Both the position numbers and the translations under genes were made by a program. A model generated the notes under the pieces. The model was not told the DNA's origin and did not search any database. It saw nothing but the letters and a program-made list of their open reading frames with translations. A DNA stretch of 64,000 bases from Buchnera aphidicola (Mindarus keteleerifoliae) (GTDB lineage Bacteria > Pseudomonadota > Gammaproteobacteria > Enterobacterales > Enterobacteriaceae): positions 478,512 to 542,511 of the forward strand of contig NZ_CP135027.1 of assembly GCF_039392895.1 (NCBI RefSeq), written 5' to 3'. Position 1 is the stretch's first letter; every line of letters starts with the position of its first letter. Below are positions 28,500-39,111 of the stretch, piece by piece.

Positions 28500-29260
28500 A
28501 AACAAAAATTACTCTATCGAATTCCGATCTTTAATCATTTTTTAAAATTGAAACTTTTTCAACATTTGAAATAATATTTTTGCTGAAAAAAACAATTTTA
28601 TTTTTTTTAATTTATTATTTTATTTTTTTTAATTACTTTCTGTCATTTTATCTTTTGAATATAACTTTCCATCAAAAAAAAACCGTTAGATAACTCCATT
28701 TTTTTATGTAAATATTAATAGTTTGTTTAGATTTCTAATCTTATGATTTCGTTAATTTTTTTTATTTTTTTAAAATTATTTCATTCATTATTTTTCTTTA
28801 TATTTTTTCTAAAACTATTAAAACCTCATTCCTTATTTTTTTTGCTTAAAATCTATTAACATCTCTTACTAAAATTTTACTTAAATTATTACTAACATCT
28901 TCATTATTTAAAAAAATGTTTTTAAATAAAATTCAAATTTTAACTTTTATTTTAAAAAATATCCTACCTAAAATTTATTTTTATTTCCCTAAGAAAAGCA
29001 ATATTAGTTAAAAATAAATATTTTTCACCTCATAAAAGAATTAACCAAAAATTTTTTTTTATTAAATAATTATTCTGAATAATTATTTAACATTTAATAC
29101 AAAAAGCTAAAATTTCAACAAGTTCTAGTAATAAAATTTTTATATGCAACTTTAGAGTCAATATGTTTTTAACTTTTTAAAATTATCTCTTGTCATTTTA
29201 CTTCATCAAAATATTGATCTTGTTTCTTATTTTTATACAATAAAAAAAAATAATATCTTT
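28500..29260 (-). pseudogene. hflK: Probable eroded hflK (SPFH/stomatin-family membrane protein) remnant
   Basis: No open frame survives, but the minus strand keeps collinear blocks resembling E. coli HflK in the expected order. FDEVK is encoded from 29210 (HflK FIDEVK). EKYLF-LTN-FLRE-R runs from 29026 (HflK EKYLYSVTSPDDSLRQ). VEKV-ILKND runs from about 28563 (HflK MEKVLGNTRKVLVND). Distances are 184 and 466 bases against 129 and 483 expected, with frame changes and stops between. The gene order mutL-miaA-hfq-hflX-hflK-hflC-purA in E. coli puts hflK exactly here. HflC, a paralogue, is the alternative. I judged this by eye, so confidence is limited. Confidence 0.45.
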
Positions 29261-29708
29261 TATATATTTCCATTATTTATTCTTAAATTAGCAACAATAT
29301 TACCTCATAAAAAATTAACTTTATGTTGCTTGACCTAATCTATTACTTTTTAATATACTTAAGTTTTTATTTTTATTTCATCTTTTTTTTAAACTTCATT
29401 TATATATTGAAAATATATTGAAACATTTTTCTTCATCTATTTAATAAAAAATAAAGACTTAAAGAAATGTTTTTATTTATGTTAAAAAAAATAGAATTGT
29501 TTTCTTTATCTTTCTTATTACCTATTAATTCTTATTAAAAATTTTATTAATTATTAGTTTTTAACCCATATTTATACTCTAAAAAACTAGAGAATATTTT
29601 AATATTATTATAAAACTAATAACATTAATTATTATTCAATCCATTTACCAAAAAATATTTTTCTTCAAATGTTGATAATTTACAAGTAGTTCAGTGCTAA
29701 TTGTAAAA
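29261..29708. other. Non-coding remainder of the miaA-purA gap
   Basis: Roughly 450 bases between the recognisable hflK-like blocks and the miaA stop. It is T-rich on the plus strand, like the coding minus-strand genes around it, suggesting former coding sequence. I could not read hfq, hflX or the hflK N-terminus in it. Confidence 0.35.
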
Positions 29709-30662
29709 TTAATAATTTTTAGTATCTAAAATACTTAAAATTTTTTTAATTGATAAATCATGATTAGAATTTTCAATCCAGTGTAAATTTTTCCATTTTT
29801 TTAACCAAGTAGTTTGATGTTTTGCTAGTCGAAATGTATTTAACAAAATTTGTTCTATCATTTGTTGATACGTTATTTTTCCTTCTATATAATTCCACAT
29901 TTGATAGTATCCTATACGTCGTATCGCCGGAAAACTTTCTTTTAGTTCTTTTTTAAATAATAATTTTCTTACTTCTTCTTCAAATCCTAATTTGATCATA
30001 TTATTTAATCGAGTTTTAATTCTTTTATGCAATTCTTCTTTTTTAGAAAAAAAAATAGAAAACTGTGTAATTTCATATGGAAAATTTTTAATAGTAAAAT
30101 GTTGTAATTCAGAAATTTTTTTCCCTGTTATTAAAAAAACTTCTATTCCTCTTATTACTCTCTGAATATCATTTGGATGAATTCGAACAGATAAATTAGG
30201 ATCTATTAACCTCAAAATATTATATAAATACTTACATCCAAAATGTCCACTTTGTTTTAATAAATAATTTCTTATTTCATTATTTGCTGGTGGTAAAACT
30301 GCTATTCCATCATTTAATACTTTAAAATATAACATCGTTCCTCCAACTAAAACAGGAACCTTTCCAAGGGATAAAATTATTTTTATTTTTTTAAGAGCAT
30401 CTTTCCTAAAATCTCCAGCTGAATAATATTCACTAGGATCTTTTATATTTATTAAATGGTGAGGTACTCTAGATAATTCTTTTATATTTGGTTTTGCTGT
30501 TCCAATATTCATTTTTCTATAAATCAATCCTGAATCTACACTAATAATTTCCATTGGAAAATGTTTTGATAAGTTAATAGCTAATTTGGTTTTTCCAGAA
30601 CAAGTTGGTCCCATTATAAAAATTAATTTAGGTTTCTGAAAAAAATTAATATTTTTTTTCAT
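29709..30662 (-). CDS. miaA: tRNA dimethylallyltransferase
   Basis: A 317-residue enzyme that adds the dimethylallyl group to A37 of tRNAs reading UNN codons. The start is the ATG at 30660-30662 (MKKNINFFQKPKLIFIMGP), overlapping the last 17 bases of mutL. Motifs are the P-loop GPTCSGKTKLA, ISVDSGLIYRKMNIGTAKP, VGGTMLYFKVL, IHPNDIQRVIRGIEVF and the C-terminal RLAKHQTTWLKKW. Length equals E. coli MiaA (316). The mutL-miaA order is as in E. coli; the genes are translationally coupled by overlap. Confidence 0.97.
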   Translation of the reverse strand: MKKNINFFQKPKLIFIMGPTCSGKTKLAINLSKHFPMEIISVDSGLIYRKMNIGTAKPNIKELSRVPHHLINIKDPSEYYSAGDFRKDALKKIKIILSLGKVPVLVGGTMLYFKVLNDGIAVLPPANNEIRNYLLKQSGHFGCKYLYNILRLIDPNLSVRIHPNDIQRVIRGIEVFLITGKKISELQHFTIKNFPYEITQFSIFFSKKEELHKRIKTRLNNMIKLGFEEEVRKLLFKKELKESFPAIRRIGYYQMWNYIEGKITYQQMIEQILLNTFRLAKHQTTWLKKWKNLHWIENSNHDLSIKKILSILDTKNY

Positions 30663-32352
30663 TTTCAAATACAGATAATGCTGAATTAATATCAATACAT
30701 CGTAAAAATCTTTTAGATAAATTATTGAATATTAGAAAACTATATTCTTCCATTTCTTGTAAAATTTGATACATTCTTTGCCTTCCCCAATTTTCTTTTA
30801 TTTCCATTTTTAGCAAAAATAAAAAATAGTTTATTACTTTGACTTCTGAATTTTTTTTTTTCTTTCTTAAAAAAGAAAAAAGATGCGTTAATATATTAAT
30901 TATATTATTTTTTTCTAATAATTTAGGAATTGACTTAATTTCTATAAAGCTTGAGGATACTAAATAATCAAACCCTAATTTAAAAAATAAACCTTGATAG
31001 TTCAAAATCATTAATTTAATATCTATAGGAAAAAAAAATTTTTTAGAAAATATCAAATATTTTTTTTTAAAATCAATATAATTATCATTATCTAAATTAT
31101 GTTCAATCATTATTAACTTAACATCAGGTAAAGAAATTAAAAAAAATTTTCCATTTTTTTCAGTAAGAACATAACAATTTTTAATAAATGCTATTATTTT
31201 TCCAAAAGAAAAAAAAATTTTTCTATTATTTTTGTTTAAATTTAAAATTTTATGTAAAAAATTGTTATAACCTAAAATTTTTTTTATACTCAGTTCTTTT
31301 CTATTTTGTTTTTCATATAGATTCAAAAAAGAAAAAAAATTTTTTTCTTTTAATAAAAAAGAAGATATAGCTCTATAAAAAAAATTATAAATTTTAAATG
31401 AACTACCAAACAAAATTTCACTTTTAGTTGGGTGATAATTTACATCAACTAAATTAGTTGGTATTTTCAAAAAAAGAATATACGAAATATTCAATGAATC
31501 GTATTTCTTGATCTTTTTAATAATTTTATTTAATGTAAAAGTTACTTTTTGAGATCTAACAAAACGTTTATTAACATAAAAAAGTCTAATCTTTTGATTA
31601 TTATCTATGATTTTACATGTAGGTTTCTGTATCCAACCAGATAATTCAATTTCTTCCTCTTTAAATTTGATTTTTAATAGAGTTTTAAAAAAAATTTCTC
31701 CTAAAATAGCTTTTATTCTTTCTTTATTGTCATCTTTTTTGTTATTTACCAAATATTCTTTAATCAGTTTTCCATTATGTTTCAAAACAAAAGAGGTGTT
31801 ATTCTCTGATAAAGCAATCATATCTACTATTTTAACAATTTTTGAAAATTCTACTTTTGTTTTTTTTATAAAATTTCTTCGAATAGGACAATTATAAAAA
31901 AGATCGAAAATTTTAACAGTTGTTCCTGTTAAATGTGCTTTTGGTTCTATAAAAAACTTGTTTCTTTCATTTTCTTTTAAATAAATTTTCCAACCTTCTT
32001 TTTGAAAATTAGTTCTAGATATCAATTCTAATCGAGACACTAAAGACATATTAAATAAAGCTTCTCCTCTAAATCCAAATGTAGTAATGTTATGCAAATC
32101 TTTTAAAGAAACGATCTTACTAGTTGAATATGAAGAAATAGCTAAAATTAGTTCTTTTTTAGAAATACCAAATCCATTGTCATTTATAATAATAGAATCT
32201 ATTCCTCCTTTTTTTATTTCAATAAGAATTCTATTTGCTTTAGCATCTAAACTATTTTCTAACAGTTCTTTAACTATAGAAGAAGGACCTCTTATAATTT
32301 CTCCTACAGAAATTTGATTTACTAATTTTTTGGATAACTTTCGAATCAACAT
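30646..32352 (-). CDS. mutL: DNA mismatch repair protein MutL
   Basis: A 568-residue GHKL ATPase that links MutS mismatch recognition to downstream strand removal. The N-terminal ATPase motifs are ISVGEIIRGPSSIVKELLENSLDA, DNGFGI, TFGFRGEALFN and GTTVKIFDLFYNCPIR. The C-terminal dimerisation domain is strongly diverged and shorter than in E. coli (615). The start is the ATG at 32350-32352 (MLIRKLSKKLVNQIS), fitting the E. coli start better than the TTG seven codons upstream. It overlaps miaA at its 3' end. No MutS or MutH is in this window. Confidence 0.96.
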   Translation of the reverse strand: MLIRKLSKKLVNQISVGEIIRGPSSIVKELLENSLDAKANRILIEIKKGGIDSIIINDNGFGISKKELILAISSYSTSKIVSLKDLHNITTFGFRGEALFNMSLVSRLELISRTNFQKEGWKIYLKENERNKFFIEPKAHLTGTTVKIFDLFYNCPIRRNFIKKTKVEFSKIVKIVDMIALSENNTSFVLKHNGKLIKEYLVNNKKDDNKERIKAILGEIFFKTLLKIKFKEEEIELSGWIQKPTCKIIDNNQKIRLFYVNKRFVRSQKVTFTLNKIIKKIKKYDSLNISYILFLKIPTNLVDVNYHPTKSEILFGSSFKIYNFFYRAISSFLLKEKNFFSFLNLYEKQNRKELSIKKILGYNNFLHKILNLNKNNRKIFFSFGKIIAFIKNCYVLTEKNGKFFLISLPDVKLIMIEHNLDNDNYIDFKKKYLIFSKKFFFPIDIKLMILNYQGLFFKLGFDYLVSSSFIEIKSIPKLLEKNNIINILTHLFSFLRKKKKNSEVKVINYFLFLLKMEIKENWGRQRMYQILQEMEEYSFLIFNNLSKRFLRCIDINSALSVFENEKKY

Positions 32353-32430
32353 GTGAATAACTCTATTGTTCAAATTTAAAAAATTTAAACTCTCAACTAA
32401 AATACAGTTTTTAAAAAAAAGTCATAAAAA

Positions 32431-33621
32431 TTATTCTTTTATATTATTTTTTTGATTAATATAATTTTTATATATTTTATATTTATCAATGATAGAATTC
32501 ATTAATTCATATTCCAAATTAACTCCTATAACTTTTTCAAAAAATAATTTAATTCCAAACTTTTTGACAAATTCTGTCATTATAATGGATTCTTCATCTT
32601 TAGAGTTTTCATAATGAAGAACTATAGAAACGGTTTTTACTAAATTTGAATAAGGTAACCCATATTTTTTTGCTTCTAAAATTGGCATAAGTAACCTATT
32701 ATTTAATCCTAATTTTTGTATTGGATTTCTAGCAATTCTTTTTAAATTATCATTTAAAAAAGGATTTTTAAATCGAAAAAGAACGTCTTTTATATATTGA
32801 TCTTGCTTATTTTTTGAAAATCCAAATTTTTTAATTAAAATATTACTATTTTCTTTCATAACTGAAAAAACTAATCTTTGTATTACTAAATTTTTAATAG
32901 CTTCTTTTACATTATCATATCCTAATAATAATCCAAAATATGCTAATACAGCATGCCCGGAATTTAATATTAATAACTTTCTTTCTAAAAAAATATCTAA
33001 TAAATTACTAGTTTTTATACCTTTAATTCTGGGAAAACTTTCCTTAAATTGTTTTTTATCAATAATCCATTCTCCAAAACTTTCAGTCTTAATTAATAAT
33101 TGATTATTTTTTCTTTGAAAAAAATAAGGAATAATTTTATCTATTGTACAATCTATAAAACATAAATATTTGTTTACAAACTCAAAATATTTTTTACCTA
33201 ATAAATCCAATAAATTATTTTTTAATTTTGTACTGGCCCTAATAATATTTTCACATGCTATTATATTTAATATTTTTTTATTCTTTTTTTTAACTTTTTT
33301 TAGAATTGCCTTTGCTATAATAATAGCAATAAATTTCAAATTATTTGCACCTACTGATGTAGTAATTAATTCAGTATGATTTATAGATTCAATAAGATTG
33401 ATATCATCAATATGCATTGCTTTTATATTTTTTAAAACGTATTTCCTAGCATTCATTTTTTTCATGTTAAACTCTTGCACTACATATTTTTTATAATGAT
33501 TTAACTTATTAACTAAATTTTTATTAGCATCTACAAAAATTAAGTTTATACCAGCTTCTAATAAGATTTTCCCTACAAACCCTCTTCCTATATTTCCAGC
33601 TCCAAAATGTAATCCTTTCAT
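32431..33621 (-). CDS. mtlD: Mannitol-1-phosphate 5-dehydrogenase
   Basis: A 396-residue NAD-dependent dehydrogenase that oxidises mannitol 1-phosphate to fructose 6-phosphate. The Rossmann start is MKGLHFGAGNIGRGFVG, beginning at ATG 33619-33621; the open frame continues four residues upstream without support. NIIACENIIRASTKLKN, the active-site region with KxxxxNxxH-type ERKLLILNSGHAVLAYFG, and the C-terminal helical domain follow E. coli (382). It lies directly downstream of mtlA, and pgi, which uses its product, lies upstream, so mannitol feeds the hexose phosphate pool. Confidence 0.96.
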   Translation of the reverse strand: MKGLHFGAGNIGRGFVGKILLEAGINLIFVDANKNLVNKLNHYKKYVVQEFNMKKMNARKYVLKNIKAMHIDDINLIESINHTELITTSVGANNLKFIAIIIAKAILKKVKKKNKKILNIIACENIIRASTKLKNNLLDLLGKKYFEFVNKYLCFIDCTIDKIIPYFFQRKNNQLLIKTESFGEWIIDKKQFKESFPRIKGIKTSNLLDIFLERKLLILNSGHAVLAYFGLLLGYDNVKEAIKNLVIQRLVFSVMKENSNILIKKFGFSKNKQDQYIKDVLFRFKNPFLNDNLKRIARNPIQKLGLNNRLLMPILEAKKYGLPYSNLVKTVSIVLHYENSKDEESIIMTEFVKKFGIKLFFEKVIGVNLEYELMNSIIDKYKIYKNYINQKNNIKE

Positions 33622-33689
33622 AAATTTTTCCAATGAAAAAGTTTTTTCTTATTTTTATTTATTATTTAAGACATTTATTAAATTTGATA

Positions 33690-35567
33690 TTATTTTTTAA
33701 ATAAAGAAAAAATTTCTTGAATATCAGTAGTAATAGAAATTTTCTTAATAACTTCTATATCATCTAAAGCATTTATTATTTGACTGGTAACAAGTATATG
33801 TTCATCATTTTGAGTAGCCACTCCAATTACTATATATACTATATCTTTATCATTTTTCCTAAAATATACTCCTTTCGGAAATTGTAAGAAAACTACTCCA
33901 GTTTTTAAAATATTTTTCTTTCCTTCAATCGTGCTATGAGGCAACGCAACAAAATTTCCTAAATATGTAGATGATAAATTTTCTCTTTCTAACATAAATT
34001 TTATATAATTATACTCAACATAACCTCTATCGAATAAATATTTTCCTGCTAATCTTATAGCATCTTCTTTAGACATAGCGCATTGATTCAAAAAAATATC
34101 TTGTTTATTTATCACAAAAATTTTTTTTTCTTTTAAATTTGACTTTTTATCATCTTTTTCATTTAAAAAACTAACTTTATTCAATTTAATCAACGATTTT
34201 GTCAAATTATTATAAAAATTTTCATCAAGAAAATTTTCTATAGAAAAATGTTGAGCTAAAGGAGCTTTTTGTTTTGCTAAATGAGTTAAATTTGAATGTG
34301 TAATAATTATATCAGAATCATTAGATAATAGACTAATTGGTTGATTTGAAACTAAAATATTTCTTACATTCAGTAAATCTATCTTTTTTTTTAATATACT
34401 TGCTCCAATTGCGCTAGTTCCCATGCCTGCATCGCAAGCAAATATTATTTTTCTAACATTATTTTCATTTACAAAATTTCTTTTTAATTTTAAATTTGTT
34501 TTTTTTAAGTTGAAAAAAAATTCATTACTTTTGCTAAAATCTTTCTTTTTTACACTATTTCTTAATAAAAAATAACTTACTATAAACGAAACTACACAAG
34601 AAACTAATACAGCTGACATATTTATTAAATATAATTGCTTAGAACTCATTATAAAAATTGATACAATGGAACCAGGAGAAGCTAAAGAAAGTATACCTCC
34701 TTTAAATAACATTATAACTGAAAGACCACTAATACTACCTAAAATTAAAGATATGATGAGTTTAGGAGTATTGATAACATAAGGGAAATATAACTCATGA
34801 ATACCTCCAAAAAATTCAATAAAAGCAGATTTTATAGCAAAACTTCTATTTTTTTTATGTCCAAAAAAATAAGATGCTATTAATACTCCACATCCTGCAC
34901 CTGGGTTTGATTCAATAAAAAAAAAGATAGATTTCTTATTTTCTAAAACTTCCTGAATACCTAAAGGTAAAAAAATGGTATGATTAATAATATTATTTAA
35001 AAATAAAATTTTAGCAGGTTCTATTATAATAGGAATGAAAATTAGTAAATAGTACTTAACTAACATATGAACAATGATATTTAATAATATAAAAATATTA
35101 ATCAAAATAGGAAAAACTACGTATGAAGAAAAAAAAATAAAAAACAAACCAATTATACTAATTGAAAAGTTATTCACCAACATTTCAAATCCACTTTTAA
35201 CTTTATTTTTAATCAATTTATCAAAATATCCAATTGTAAAACTACTAATTGAACTAATAACTATACTTCCTAAAATCATAGGTATTGAAAAGGTGAAAAT
35301 TAATCCTATGACTGCTATACTACTTACTATAGCACCTCTTTGTCCACTTATTATACCTCCTCCAGTATGTGCTAAAAGTATTGGTAATAAACTGCTTATC
35401 ATCACATTTGAAATCATTTGACATAATTTATTAAAATCTTCAAAATTAAATAAAAAACTCAATGCATTCACCAATCCTAATGCCACAAATATTCCAATAT
35501 TTCTTGTAATAATAGTACTAATAAATTTACAAATTTTTCGAAATTTTTCCTTGATTGAAATAGACAT
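33690..35567 (-). CDS. mtlA: Mannitol-specific PTS enzyme IICBA
   Basis: A 625-residue three-domain phosphotransferase permease that imports mannitol as mannitol 1-phosphate. The N-terminal IIC domain (about 1-340) has multiple membrane helices and the VEPAKILFLNN-like substrate region (IEPAKILFLNNIINH) and GGIHELYFPYV. The IIB domain has the phospho-accepting Cys378 in FACDAGMGTSAIGA. The IIA domain has the phospho-accepting His544 in VALPHSTIEGK. It is slightly shorter than E. coli MtlA (637) and keeps both phosphorylation sites. mtlR is absent. This is a candidate main sugar-alcohol entry route (inference). Confidence 0.97.
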   Translation of the reverse strand: MSISIKEKFRKICKFISTIITRNIGIFVALGLVNALSFLFNFEDFNKLCQMISNVMISSLLPILLAHTGGGIISGQRGAIVSSIAVIGLIFTFSIPMILGSIVISSISSFTIGYFDKLIKNKVKSGFEMLVNNFSISIIGLFFIFFSSYVVFPILINIFILLNIIVHMLVKYYLLIFIPIIIEPAKILFLNNIINHTIFLPLGIQEVLENKKSIFFFIESNPGAGCGVLIASYFFGHKKNRSFAIKSAFIEFFGGIHELYFPYVINTPKLIISLILGSISGLSVIMLFKGGILSLASPGSIVSIFIMSSKQLYLINMSAVLVSCVVSFIVSYFLLRNSVKKKDFSKSNEFFFNLKKTNLKLKRNFVNENNVRKIIFACDAGMGTSAIGASILKKKIDLLNVRNILVSNQPISLLSNDSDIIITHSNLTHLAKQKAPLAQHFSIENFLDENFYNNLTKSLIKLNKVSFLNEKDDKKSNLKEKKIFVINKQDIFLNQCAMSKEDAIRLAGKYLFDRGYVEYNYIKFMLERENLSSTYLGNFVALPHSTIEGKKNILKTGVVFLQFPKGVYFRKNDKDIVYIVIGVATQNDEHILVTSQIINALDDIEVIKKISITTDIQEIFSLFKK

Positions 35568-35881
35568 AAAATATTTTCCTATAACTTAATATTATTTTAA
35601 TGTTTATTATCAGTAAATATAAATTTTAAACTCAAAATAATAACTGGAATTATTAACTATATATATAACGTTTTATTTTAACATGCTATCAATAATCAAA
35701 TCATCACGATATATTTTGTATATTTTATGTTTTAAAACTAAGCTTTAAAAATACTTTTAAAACTTAACTTGAGTATTAATCACTAAAAATTAATATTCAT
35801 CTTTTTTTACCATAAAAAAACTTTATATGTTAAAAATATATTTATTTTTTTAAACAATTTTGTTTTAAAAAAAATTAATCA
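35568..35881. other. Intergenic region between pgi and mtlA
   Basis: About 310 AT-rich bases between the pgi stop and the mtlA start, both minus strand. It probably carries the mtlA promoter and the pgi 3' end. A very short inverted repeat, AAACAATTTTGTTT near 35852-35865, is followed by A and could mark the pgi transcript end. No gene is visible. Confidence 0.4.
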
Positions 35882-37510
35882 TTACTTTTGCTTAAAAATT
35901 TCGTAATACTTTATTAATCCTAATGTTGATGAATCAAGAAAAGATTTTTTTTCTGAATGAAATAATTTACTTAATATTTTTTTAGAAGATTCTTTTCCTA
36001 GTTCAACACCCCATTGATCAAAACTAAAAATGTTAAATATTACACCTTGAACAAATATTTTATGCTCATATAAAGCTATTAAACTTCCTAATGTAAAAGG
36101 AGTAATCTTATTTACTAAAATAGAATTTGTAGGTTTATTTCCTAAAAAAGTTTTAAATATCAAAAATGGATCATTTTTAATATTACTTTTTTTAGAATAA
36201 TTATCTTTTCCAAAAGCTAAAGCATGAGTTTGCCCTAAAAAATGAGACATTAATTTAATATGATGATCATTTATAGGATTATGACTTATTGCTGGAACTA
36301 TAAAATCACAGGGTATTAATCTGGTTCCCTGATGAATTAATTGATAAAAAGAATGTTGTCCATTTGTTCCTGACTCTCCCCATATAATAGGTCCTGTTTT
36401 CCATTTTACAGGAACACCGTTTCTATCTATAGATTTTCCGTTAGATTCCATATTGCCTTGTTGAAAATACGAAGAAAATTTATGCATGTATTGATCATAA
36501 GGCAAAATTGCTTCCGTTTCTGACAGAAAAAAGTTATTATACCAAATACTAATAAGTGCTAATAACAAAGGAATATTCCTATCAAATTCCGTATTTAAAA
36601 AATGTTGATCCATCTCATAAGCTCCTTTTAATAAAGAAACAAAATTAATATAACCAATAGAAAGAATTATAGGTAATCCTACTGAAGACCACAAAGAATA
36701 TCTACCTCCAACCCAATCCCAAACTGGAAATATATTATTTTTATGAATGCCAAATTCAACTGCTGATTGAATGTTCATTGAAACTGCTATGAAATGGTTT
36801 TGAAAATCACTTTTTTTATTTGTTCGAGCAACAAACCATTCTTTTATAGTCATTGCATTAGTCATGGTTTCTTGTGTACTAAAAGTTTTTGAAGAAATAA
36901 TAAACATAGTTCGTTCCAAATTTACTTTTTTAATCAACTCAGCAACATGAGTGCCGTCTACATTAGATAAAAAATGAACATTTAAATCATTCTTATATGG
37001 TTTTAATGCTTCTGTAACCATTTCCGGACCTAAATGTGATCCGCCTATACCTATATTAACAATATCAGTGATTGATTTACCAGTATATCCTTTCCAATTT
37101 CCAGAAATAACTTTTTCTGAAAATTTTTTCATTTTTTTTAAATTTTTGTTTACTTTCAACATAACATTTTCTTGATTAACATAAATTGGATTTTTAGATT
37201 GATTTCGTAAAGCTACATGCAAAACAGCTCTATTTTCTGTTAAATTTATTATTTTTCCGGAAAACATTTCTTGAATTGCATTACTTACCAAAGTTTCTTT
37301 TGCTAAACTAAGTAATAATTTGATAGTATTATTTGTGATTAAATTTTTTGAAAAATCAACAATCATTTGATTATTAAAAACAATTGAAAAATTTTCAAAT
37401 CGATTTGGATCATCTAAAAATAGCTCTTTAATATGAATTCTTTTAATATATTTAAGATGTTTATTTAACTTTTTCCAAGATTTAGTTTTTGTTGGATCAA
37501 CATTTTTCAT
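35882..37510 (-). CDS. pgi: Glucose-6-phosphate isomerase
   Basis: A 542-residue enzyme that interconverts glucose 6-phosphate and fructose 6-phosphate. Signature blocks are [44 protein letters not shown] with the family motif, [30 protein letters not shown] and the catalytic Lys region [12 protein letters not shown] near the C-terminus. Length is near E. coli Pgi (549). It connects mannitol-derived fructose 6-phosphate to the pentose pathway. It is divergent from orn. Confidence 0.98.
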   Translation of the reverse strand: MKNVDPTKTKSWKKLNKHLKYIKRIHIKELFLDDPNRFENFSIVFNNQMIVDFSKNLITNNTIKLLLSLAKETLVSNAIQEMFSGKIINLTENRAVLHVALRNQSKNPIYVNQENVMLKVNKNLKKMKKFSEKVISGNWKGYTGKSITDIVNIGIGGSHLGPEMVTEALKPYKNDLNVHFLSNVDGTHVAELIKKVNLERTMFIISSKTFSTQETMTNAMTIKEWFVARTNKKSDFQNHFIAVSMNIQSAVEFGIHKNNIFPVWDWVGGRYSLWSSVGLPIILSIGYINFVSLLKGAYEMDQHFLNTEFDRNIPLLLALISIWYNNFFLSETEAILPYDQYMHKFSSYFQQGNMESNGKSIDRNGVPVKWKTGPIIWGESGTNGQHSFYQLIHQGTRLIPCDFIVPAISHNPINDHHIKLMSHFLGQTHALAFGKDNYSKKSNIKNDPFLIFKTFLGNKPTNSILVNKITPFTLGSLIALYEHKIFVQGVIFNIFSFDQWGVELGKESSKKILSKLFHSEKKSFLDSSTLGLIKYYEIFKQK

Positions 37511-37710
37511 AAAAATTACCTTATTTTACAATTAAATTATTGTTATAAATTTTTTAAATTTTTAAAAAATAAAAATTTTATTTTTTAAAATATTATCATT
37601 TAATAAAAAAAAATAAATATAATTTATTTATATCTTCCTAAAAATAAAATAATTTAAATTTTTCTAAAAAAAATGTTATTTTATAAAAAAAATAACTCCT
37701 ATTACAAAAA

Positions 37711-38259
37711 ATGAAAATAAATAACACTCATCTAATTTGGATTGATTTAGAAATGACTGGATTAAATCCAAAAAAAAATAAAATAATAGAAATTGCAACT
37801 CTAATAACTGATAAAGATTTAAAAATTTTATCCGAAGGTCCCGTTATTCCAATTCATCAATCTTTAAAAGAAATATCTTCTATGAATAGTTGGAATAAAT
37901 ATGTTCATACAAAAAGTGGTTTAATCAAACGTGTTCTAAAAAGTCGTTTTAATGAAAAACAAGCTGAAAAGGAAACTATAAAATTTTTAAAAAAATGGGT
38001 TCCTATTAATACTTCTCCTATTTGTGGAAACAGTGTAAATCAAGATCGAAGATTTTTATTTGAATATATGCCTAAATTAGAAAAATTTTTTCATTACAGA
38101 TCAATAGATGTTAGTACTCTTCGAGAATTAGCTATTAGATGGAAACCTTCTATACTTAGAAACAATCATACTTCGAAAAAAAAACATATAGCTTTGGAAG
38201 ATATTTATCTCTCAGTAAACGAACTTGATTATTACCGAAAAAAATTTATTCAAATATAA
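37711..38259 (+). CDS. orn: Oligoribonuclease
   Basis: A 182-residue DEDDh exoribonuclease that degrades 2-5 nt RNA to mononucleotides; essential in E. coli. DEDD residues are visible in [13 protein letters not shown] (Asp and Glu), [16 protein letters not shown] (Asp) and the [14 protein letters not shown] region (His and Asp). Length equals E. coli Orn (181). tRNA-Gly follows 89 bases downstream on the same strand, matching the orn-glyVXY arrangement of E. coli with a single tRNA copy. Confidence 0.97.
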   Translation: MKINNTHLIWIDLEMTGLNPKKNKIIEIATLITDKDLKILSEGPVIPIHQSLKEISSMNSWNKYVHTKSGLIKRVLKSRFNEKQAEKETIKFLKKWVPINTSPICGNSVNQDRRFLFEYMPKLEKFFHYRSIDVSTLRELAIRWKPSILRNNHTSKKKHIALEDIYLSVNELDYYRKKFIQI

Positions 38260-38348
38260 ATAAATTATATTGCTTTTTTTTTAAAAAAAATTTATGATTA
38301 TTTTAAATAAGTATAGTTTTTACGTTTAGAAAATTAAATAATTAATAA

Positions 38349-38420
38349 GCGGGAATAGCTCAGTGGTAGAGCATAACCTTGCCAAGGTTAGGGTCACGAG
38401 TTCAAATCTCGTTTCCCGCT
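38349..38420 (+). tRNA. tRNA-Gly(GCC)
   Basis: Acceptor arms GCGGGAA and TTCCCGC pair completely; D arm AGCTCAGTGGTAGAGC; anticodon stem-loop AACCTTGCCAAGGTT with anticodon GCC; T arm GAGTTCAAATCTC. Nearly identical to the E. coli glyVXY product. The 3' CCA is not encoded. It lies just downstream of orn, as in E. coli. Confidence 0.97.
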
Positions 38421-38910
38421 CAAGAATATAAATAATCAATTTTTCGTTCAACTATATTAATAATGAATAATACCTTTTACTTTTTATTAAATTTAAATAT
38501 TTTTAAAAACCCTCAAAACAAATAGCTATTTTTTCTTATATTTTTAATGTAAATCATTTTTTCATATTAGAAAAATAGCATTCAGATTTTTATACAAAAA
38601 AATGTTTTTAAAAAATCGTTGAAATTTCCGAAACAAATAAATTAATTTATTTTACAAAAGAAAGATACTAAAAGATGATTTAATGATCGTAACCATCTGA
38701 ATATAAACATCATTAAGAAAATAATAATAATTATGATGGATACGATTTAAAATTCATTAAATCTAGCTAAATAATAAAAAATATTGTTTTTTTAAGTTTA
38801 AAATACAAAAACCATTTTAAAAAAAAATAAAGCATCAATAACTTATGATTAGTTATAACATTCAAAAAAATATTTTTAATAAAAAATTAAAAAATAACAT
38901 CTGTAATTAT
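38421..38910. other. Non-coding region between tRNA-Gly and rpmE
   Basis: About 490 AT-rich bases between convergent tRNA-Gly and rpmE. I see no tRNA, no recognisable protein fragment and no strong terminator. It resembles other degraded intergenic regions in the window. Confidence 0.5.
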
Positions 38911-39111
38911 TTAAAAATTAAATCTCTTTTTAAATTTTTCAATTCTACCACCAGTATTTATTGTTCTCTGTTTTCCTGTATAAAAAGGATGACATGCCGA
39001 ACATATGTCTAATTGAATATTATTTTTTATTGTTGAAAAAAAAATATAAGTTTTGTTACAAGAACATACAGCTTGTATTTGATGATATTCAGGATGAATT
39101 TTCTTTTTCAT
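38911..39111 (-). CDS. rpmE: Large subunit ribosomal protein L31
   Basis: A 66-residue bL31 protein. I start at ATG 39109-39111 (MKKKIHPEYHQI), matching E. coli MKKDIHPKYEEI; the frame is open 22 codons upstream without homology. It is the zinc-binding (C+) form: CSC near residue 16-18 and CSAC near 37-40 supply four Cys, followed by HPFYTGKQR and GGRIEKFKKRF. Length is similar to E. coli (70). It is divergent from hslV. Confidence 0.97.
   Translation of the reverse strand: MKKKIHPEYHQIQAVCSCNKTYIFFSTIKNNIQLDICSACHPFYTGKQRTINTGGRIEKFKKRFNF

Noticed and set aside
35074..35421. 115-codon plus-strand frame opposite mtlA
   Set aside because: Antisense of the IIC membrane domain; no independent support.
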